Made by a program: the position numbers and the translations under genes | Notes under the pieces: model-generated | Told to the model about the DNA's origin: nothing | Database searches by the model: none | The model's input: only the letters and a program-made list of their open reading frames with translations | Part shown: piece after piece, positions 7,501 through 12,187 of the stretch | Numbering within the stretch: position 1 is the first letter of the stretch | How the letters are laid out: each line of letters opens with the position of its first letter | From: Gracilaria caudata | Lineage: Eukaryota; Rhodophyta; Florideophyceae; Gracilariales; Gracilariaceae | Direction of reading: 5' to 3' | Length of the DNA: 12,187 nt | NCBI GenBank assembly: GCA_030374735.1 | Contig: JASCIV010000650.1 | Coordinates: 1 to 12,187 of the forward strand

Positions 7501-8398
7501 TGCGCGTGACGAACGAGATCTCTTTTCACGTACGGATTATTGCAAAGCTCCGCTTTGCTATTACGGGCAGGGACAGCGGGCAATTGGATCAACTTGACAA
7601 GACAATGTTGGCAAAACTGGCTACGACGCTATTGTTTGTCACTTAGATTGTTTCCGTCGCAGCACTGTCGCTTAGACGCCCGTGTTTTTGCGTCGAGGAC
7701 AGAAGAATTTGCTCGCTCTTTAAAGGACTCTTTTACGTACCCATATACACCATGGTTTCCAACATGCAATGCAGACTCTCCTCTTGAAAACTCTAGGAGC
7801 TGAGGCATTTGTGTTCTTAGCGCCATGCTAAGTCTTCTTATGATACAACGAGGCGAGTGTCTCACCTAACGTACGATATCCGTACAATGAACAGCAGTTT
7901 GTTGCATTGTTTGCAACACAGTTTGCCACAATATCAAGGAAAGCAAAAGATAGAAAAATATTGATATTAGTTGTTGCTACGGGACACACCAATGTTAGTG
8001 AACACAATTAAATGCTAAAGGAAGCAAGGCAATTTAAGCTACACGACAAGGGTAACGATGTTTAGCGTATAAAGCCTTGATCACATTTTACTACTTGATG
8101 TGAAAGCTTAATCACACATCAAGATCCCAACAACACACTTTAGATTATACCAATCAAATACTTGTTCTACTTCGTGCTCGCTTTCCAGAAAGCTAAACTT
8201 TATCCGTGCTTTTGATGGAGCGGCTTTCGCGAGCCTCCATTCTCGCATGTCTCAAGTGCGCAGTGCGTCTGATAATCAAAACTGTGTCAGGTTCTCACAC
8301 TTTCAATTTCTTTGGCGGAGCAGAGTGACGAGAGGGGGAGCAATGTACGGTCAACAGTGACAAGGTGGCAGACGTGGACACATGTTTCCATTACAAAA

Positions 8399-8404
<6 letters not shown>
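7501..8404. other. No recognisable gene
   Basis: Only short open frames are present (the longest, at 7540-7803 on the plus strand and 7629-7865 on the minus strand, overlap and resemble nothing I know). The stretch from about 7880 to 8200 is AT-rich. It separates the cysteine-rich cluster from the GC-rich NB-ARC/WD40 region. Confidence 0.6.
8094..8123. repeat. Short inverted repeat
   Basis: CTTGATGTG (8094-8102) and CACATCAAG (8115-8123) can form a 9-bp stem with a 12-base loop. No downstream T-run or gene end gives it a role. Confidence 0.5.

Positions 8405-8428
<24 letters not shown>
8405..8428. repeat. (GCC)8 trinucleotide microsatellite
   Basis: Eight uninterrupted GCC units. It marks the boundary between moderate-GC DNA on the left and clearly GC-rich DNA that continues to about 9370. 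Long open frames over it in several frames are composition artefacts. Confidence 0.95.
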
Positions 8429-8429
<1 letters not shown>

Positions 8430-8674
8430 ACACAATTCGCCTTCGCTCTCCGCTCAGCCCGAGACACTCCATTGCCGAAGCAAATCTGCGCTACGCCATG
8501 GCGCACTCCACCTCGCCCCGCGTCCCGTTCGTCATCGTGCGCCTCGACGTCATGCGCTGAGTCGAACGCCATTCGGCACAACCACCAACCCGCTCTGAGC
8601 GTCCCAGGCGCTACCAGCGAGCCGTCTTGTCCCGCAAGTGAAGTATCTCGCACGCAACTCGCTACAACGCCGCA

Positions 8675-9055
8675 ACGCGCGCATTTCGTCGTGCTGCTCC
8701 TGCGCCGCGCCCCGCTTGAATCAAAACGCCCTGCCACACGCCTTGCGCCAAGGCCACCGCGCGCAAATCGTTCCATCCGATGCCCGAGACGGCGCGTGCG
8801 CTCGCTTCGCGTCGCGAGCCGCATTAGCCGCCCGTGCCGTTCAGGCCACGCTTCTATACGCACATGTTCGGTGCGATTCGCATTTGGTGAACGCTTCTCG
8901 AGCGCCGCGGCTTCTCCGTGAGCCGCACGTGTGCCGATCGACACTCCGAACGGCGCCTGACAGCGGTTGCATCATAATGGCATCGGCGCTGCTGAAAAAG
9001 CAGCTTGCTGCAGCTCGTGACCGTAGCCTGCGTTGCGAAGCATTCCACGGCACCA
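8675..9055 (-). pseudogene. Degenerate fragment of an NB-ARC/WD40 paralogue
   Basis: The stretch lines up, in the same orientation, with the linker part of the intact gene at about 10980-11440. Exact shared words include TAGCCGCCCGTG (8825-8836 and 11166-11177) and TTGCGAAGCAT (9033-9043 and 11416-11426), both read on the plus strand. At protein level EAWPERHGRLMRLATRSERTRR matches the intact EAWFQLHGRLLQHAKRSELTRR, and GMLRNAGYGHEL matches RMLRKAGFDDEL. The distance between the two anchors is 42 bp shorter here, and the matching pieces lie in different frames with stops between them. It looks like a dead duplicate of which only the region between the winged helix and the propeller survives. 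Homology may extend somewhat on both sides. Confidence 0.7.
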
Positions 9056-9100
9056 GACGTGTGGGTGCTTGGTCGCATCTCCCTACCTCAAATCTTCTTC

Positions 9101-9374
9101 TTCCGAGATCGTTTCGCTTCCGACTTTGTGCTGCCCTGTTGGGTACTGCTTGCTCACGACGTGCTCAGCGCGGCGCACGCCTCCCCCACGCGCGTTCTGC
9201 AGCGCCGCAGCGAACCGCTTCCAGATCGCACCCATCTCTCGCGCGCTTCTCGCGCCGAGGCTGGTGCGTCAGCAGCGTCTAAAGTTGCACGTTGCACGCC
9301 CGTCCGTGTCCGTGGCGTGCCACCCCAAGTTAAGCGTTCTACCCGAGGCGATACGTGACACTCACCAATGCGTC
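9101..9374. other. GC-rich spacer downstream of the NB-ARC/WD40 gene
   Basis: Several overlapping open frames exist on both strands, as expected from the base composition, but none shows a family motif. Part may be further decayed paralogue sequence. Confidence 0.5.
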
Positions 9375-12187
9375 TTATCGCACAATTCTGCAGGATGATG
9401 TGAAGCATGGCGTGAAGTACACGTCACCATCGTTCACGTTTCGCACAACTTCTTCGCACGTGCCCAGCGTAATCTCGGCGCCGTGCTCTGCACGCGTCGT
9501 CACCCTCACCGTTGGTGCCGCAAGACAATCTTCCGACGACCACGTGAGCGCTAGCGCGTCGAGCGTGCGCTTCCATACGCCGTCACTTGAAGTGAGCACG
9601 CACTCCGCGCCGTGCGCCTTCAACGCCCACAGCCGTTGCTCATACCCTTCGTGGGAAACGATGTGAGTACCGTTGGCGCTGATTCCCACGCCAATCACCC
9701 TAAGTTTGGTGCTGATCGGCTGTCCAATGGCACAGATGCTGTGTGCGTCCCACACGCGAAGTGTCCTGTCATCCGATCCCGAAACGATTCGAGTGCCGTC
9801 GGCGCTGAGTGCTACGCACTCCACCCAGTCGGTGTGACCTTGGAGTGGCTGCCCGACGGCATGGCCGCTCTCCGCGTCCCACACGCGAAGAGTGTTGTCG
9901 TCCGATCCCGAGACGATTCGAGTGCCGTCGGCGCTGAGTGCCACGCAGTTCACGCAGTCGGTGTGACCTTGGAGTGGCTGCCCGATCGCATGGCCGCTCT
10001 CAGCATCCCACACGCGAAGAGTCTTGTCGCCCGATCCCGACACGATTCGAGTGCCGTCGGCGCTGAGTGCCACGCATTTCACCCAGCCGGTGTGACCTTG
10101 GGGTGGCTGCCCGACCGCACGGCCGCTCTCGACGTCCCAAAAGCGAAGTGTGTTGTCGTCCGATCCCGAAACGATTCGAGTGCCGTCGGCGTTGAGTGCC
10201 ACGTAGGTCACGCCGGAGGTGTGACCTTGAAGTGGCTGCCCGTTCGTATGGCCCCTCTCCGCGTCCCACACGCGAATTGTCTTGTCGTCCGATCCCGAAA
10301 CGACTCGAGTGCCGTCGGCGTTAAGCGCAACGCAGTTTACACCTTTGGCGTGACCTTGGAGCGGCTGCCCGGTCGTATGGCCCCTTTTTGCGTCCCACAC
10401 CCGAATTGTCTCGTCATCCGATCCCGAAACGATTCGAGTGCCGTCGGCGCTGATTGCCACACAGTTTACCCAGCCGGTGTGACTTTGGAGTGGATGCTCG
10501 ACCTGCTGGCCGCTTTTCGCGTCCCATATGCGAATTGTCCTGTCCCACGATCCCGAAACGATTCGAGTGCCATCGGCACTAAGTACCACGCAGGTCACAC
10601 GTTTGGTGTGACCACGGAGTGGCTGCCCTACGGCACGGCCACCCATCACGTCCCACAGTCGAATAAAGTGATCAGAAGTCCAACATGCAAGTTGCTGTCC
10701 ATGCGTCAAGAAATCGATGAAGCGAGAGTGGTGCTCGCATTGATGTGCGCCAGCGCGCCTACCGATTCCGCTCTGCGTGTCCCACACAGCAACACTGCCG
10801 TCCCAATGCGCCGTCACCACGCTGCTCCCATCTGCTACGAACGAAGCGCACTCCACAGGTCTAAACGCTTCTCCCCGCTTGCCTTCTAACGCAAGTTTCA
10901 CTCTTTTGAGAATGCTGCTCCTTCGGTCATACCTTGCGACCTCCAAATCCACCCAGCCACCTCTGGCAGAACTCCACAGAACGCGGATTTCGTCCGCCTG
11001 TAGATGTGTACACAACACCTGCCCCGGGCCGAACACCACCTCCACTTCGCTGCTGCCCGCTTGTTGCAAAACGCCTTCCGACGCTTGCAGCCAAGGCCGC
11101 GGCGCGCACTGTTCCACCTGGCTCAAGAAGCGGCGCGTTAACTCGCTTCGCTTCGCGTGCTGCAATAGCCGCCCGTGTAGTTGGAACCACGCTTCGCGCG
11201 GGTTGTCGATCACATACCCCGCACTCAATCTCGCAGCCCGTCGCAGCATATCCAGATGTCCGGCGTGATTCGGATATTGCGAGTGCTTATTGTGAGCCAC
11301 TGCCTCTCCATGAGCCACGTCTTGTTCCACGCTTGTGATTCCACCTGATATCAGTCGCATTACAATCCACCGAGGCTCTGAAAGCAGCCGCAGCAGCTCG
11401 TCATCGAAGCCTGCCTTGCGAAGCATCCGGCACACGTTATTGTGTACGTAGCCGTCATCTTCGACGTCCCACCACTCATGCCACAGAGTCACACTTGTGC
11501 GTGCTTTATTACATATCCCTACTTCAACTTCTTCCAAGTTCGGATCCATTTCGAGGTGTGGTTCCAGGTTGGGCGTTGTTTGATCCAACCTGTTGCTTTG
11601 CTGAGCACGAGCTTGTTGCCGGACAATCAGTGAATCGTTTCTGACATCCGTTCTGTTACCACGTCGAAACCATTTGCGCAACATCTGCACTACGTTTCCT
11701 GTTGACTTTGGGCGGGCTTCGATTTCGGATTGAACGTTCTCCAGTTCATCAAGCACGTCCGCATTTCCCTTTCCTGACATCGATGTGTTCGTTCTCTTGT
11801 TCCTCCGATCAAATTTCATGTAGTTGCGAACAAGAGTTTGAAAGAAACTCTGGGTCTTCCCTTCTTTCGACGCCTTGTGACTAGCAATATCAAGGACTAC
11901 ATCGTGCAGTTTGAGGAACAAGCAAGTTCCCTCTCGACTCACTTGCACAATTGAGACATCTTCAAATCTCTCAACCACTCGTTTCGCATCATCCACGCTG
12001 TTCAAGTTCCATAATTTCTGAAACACATGAACAGGTACCCGTTGCTGTTTCTGCAGCACACAAAACGATCGGAACCATTCACAAAACTGTTCATCGTCGT
12101 TCTCCCTATCTAACACATCAAGGGAAACATCCACAATCTTCGATAGTTGCCCGTAATGTACTGTTGAAGCTTCAATTAGATCGACTT
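9375..12187 (-). CDS. NB-ARC-type protein with C-terminal WD40 propeller (NLR-like), 5' partial
   Basis: The frame is open from the right edge to TAA at 9375-9377, at least 936 codons. No start is visible, so the nucleotide-binding domain should lie beyond the window. Numbering from codon 12132-12134, residues 1-90 match the winged-helix end of an NB-ARC domain: LDVLDRENDD, VPVHVFQKLW, a DDAKRVVERFEDVSIV helix, then LHDVVLDIA at 76-84. A linker of over 300 residues with Trp-rich helices follows. Residues about 508-808 are seven nearly identical 43-residue WD40 repeats (GHT...V, ALSADGTRIVSGS, WD), with two degenerate blades before (TAHWDGSVAVWD, WTSDHFIRLWD) and one or two after. Fungal and algal proteins of this build (HET-E/NWD type) are thought to be intracellular recognition switches: the WD40 fan senses a ligand and NB-ARC oligomerises. 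The role here is inferred. No intron is needed in the visible part. Confidence 0.88.
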   Translation of the reverse strand, partial: VDLIEASTVHYGQLSKIVDVSLDVLDRENDDEQFCEWFRSFCVLQKQQRVPVHVFQKLWNLNSVDDAKRVVERFEDVSIVQVSREGTCLFLKLHDVVLDIASHKASKEGKTQSFFQTLVRNYMKFDRRNKRTNTSMSGKGNADVLDELENVQSEIEARPKSTGNVVQMLRKWFRRGNRTDVRNDSLIVRQQARAQQSNRLDQTTPNLEPHLEMDPNLEEVEVGICNKARTSVTLWHEWWDVEDDGYVHNNVCRMLRKAGFDDELLRLLSEPRWIVMRLISGGITSVEQDVAHGEAVAHNKHSQYPNHAGHLDMLRRAARLSAGYVIDNPREAWFQLHGRLLQHAKRSELTRRFLSQVEQCAPRPWLQASEGVLQQAGSSEVEVVFGPGQVLCTHLQADEIRVLWSSARGGWVDLEVARYDRRSSILKRVKLALEGKRGEAFRPVECASFVADGSSVVTAHWDGSVAVWDTQSGIGRRAGAHQCEHHSRFIDFLTHGQQLACWTSDHFIRLWDVMGGRAVGQPLRGHTKRVTCVVLSADGTRIVSGSWDRTIRIWDAKSGQQVEHPLQSHTGWVNCVAISADGTRIVSGSDDETIRVWDAKRGHTTGQPLQGHAKGVNCVALNADGTRVVSGSDDKTIRVWDAERGHTNGQPLQGHTSGVTYVALNADGTRIVSGSDDNTLRFWDVESGRAVGQPPQGHTGWVKCVALSADGTRIVSGSGDKTLRVWDAESGHAIGQPLQGHTDCVNCVALSADGTRIVSGSDDNTLRVWDAESGHAVGQPLQGHTDWVECVALSADGTRIVSGSDDRTLRVWDAHSICAIGQPISTKLRVIGVGISANGTHIVSHEGYEQRLWALKAHGAECVLTSSDGVWKRTLDALALTWSSEDCLAAPTVRVTTRAEHGAEITLGTCEEVVRNVNDGDVYFTPCFTSSCRIVR
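9711..10613 (-). repeat. Seven tandem 129-bp repeats encoding WD40 blades
   Basis: The word GATTCGAGTG (or a one-base variant) recurs exactly every 129 bp at 9786, 9915, 10044, 10173, 10302, 10431 and 10560. The units differ mostly in codons for blade positions 4, 5, 7, 23 and 25. Near-identity at DNA level, including third codon positions, points to recent unit amplification or gene conversion. Confidence 0.93.

Noticed and set aside
8351..9282. Long open frames of 180-214 codons on both strands
   Set aside because: They are Arg/Ala/Pro-rich, overlap each other in several frames and sit in GC-rich DNA where stops are rare. The only supported coding signal is the broken minus-strand paralogue fragment.
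9612..10889. 425-codon open frame on the plus strand
   Set aside because: It runs antisense through the WD40 repeats and stays open only because the 129-bp unit lacks stops in that frame; the product repeats every 43 residues without matching a family.
1..12187. CRISPR arrays, tRNA or rRNA genes
   Set aside because: No spaced direct repeats of CRISPR type, no cloverleaf and no rRNA-like stretches were seen on reading both strands by eye.

Overview
The window looks like nuclear DNA of a eukaryote. It carries remnants of cut-and-paste DNA transposons of three kinds (PIF/Harbinger-like, Mutator-like and hAT-like), tandemly duplicated secreted cysteine-rich proteins, and a very large NB-ARC/WD40 protein. 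No bacterial operon or Shine-Dalgarno logic is visible. Genes are long and mostly uninterrupted, with only a few candidate short GT-AG introns. From general knowledge, NB-ARC-WD40 proteins, ephrin-receptor-like cysteine-rich proteins and intron-poor genes beside transposon debris fit a multicellular red alga, but this is inference and another alga or protist is possible. Almost every supported gene lies on the minus strand.

Layout from left to right. 130-1399 is a decayed PIF/Harbinger-like transposase with two TAG stops and two single-base frameshifts. 1671-3042 holds two large open frames that fit a spliced, unrecognised membrane protein. 3151-3269 is a small hAT-like MITE whose terminal base triplet supplies the stop codon of the next gene. 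3267-4217 is an intact secreted cysteine-rich protein (ephrin-receptor-like/GCC2-GCC3 modules). 4876-6663 is a paralogue split in two by an 814-bp Mutator-like element (5170-5983) flanked by an exact 11-bp target duplication. About 6450-7500 is a tandem duplication of that gene's 5' end and upstream region; its second copy holds a broken third gene start. 7501-8400 has no recognisable gene. About 8675-9055 is a degenerate fragment of an NB-ARC/WD40 paralogue, in GC-rich DNA that follows a (GCC)8 microsatellite. 9375 to the right edge is a 5'-partial NB-ARC-type protein ending in a WD40 propeller with seven nearly identical 129-bp repeats.

Taken together this looks like a rapidly evolving region. 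A tandem family of secreted cysteine-rich proteins (one intact, one transposon-broken, one stub) lies next to an NLR-like WD40 receptor and a dead relative of it. A role in recognition or immunity follows from the protein families, not from anything proven here.
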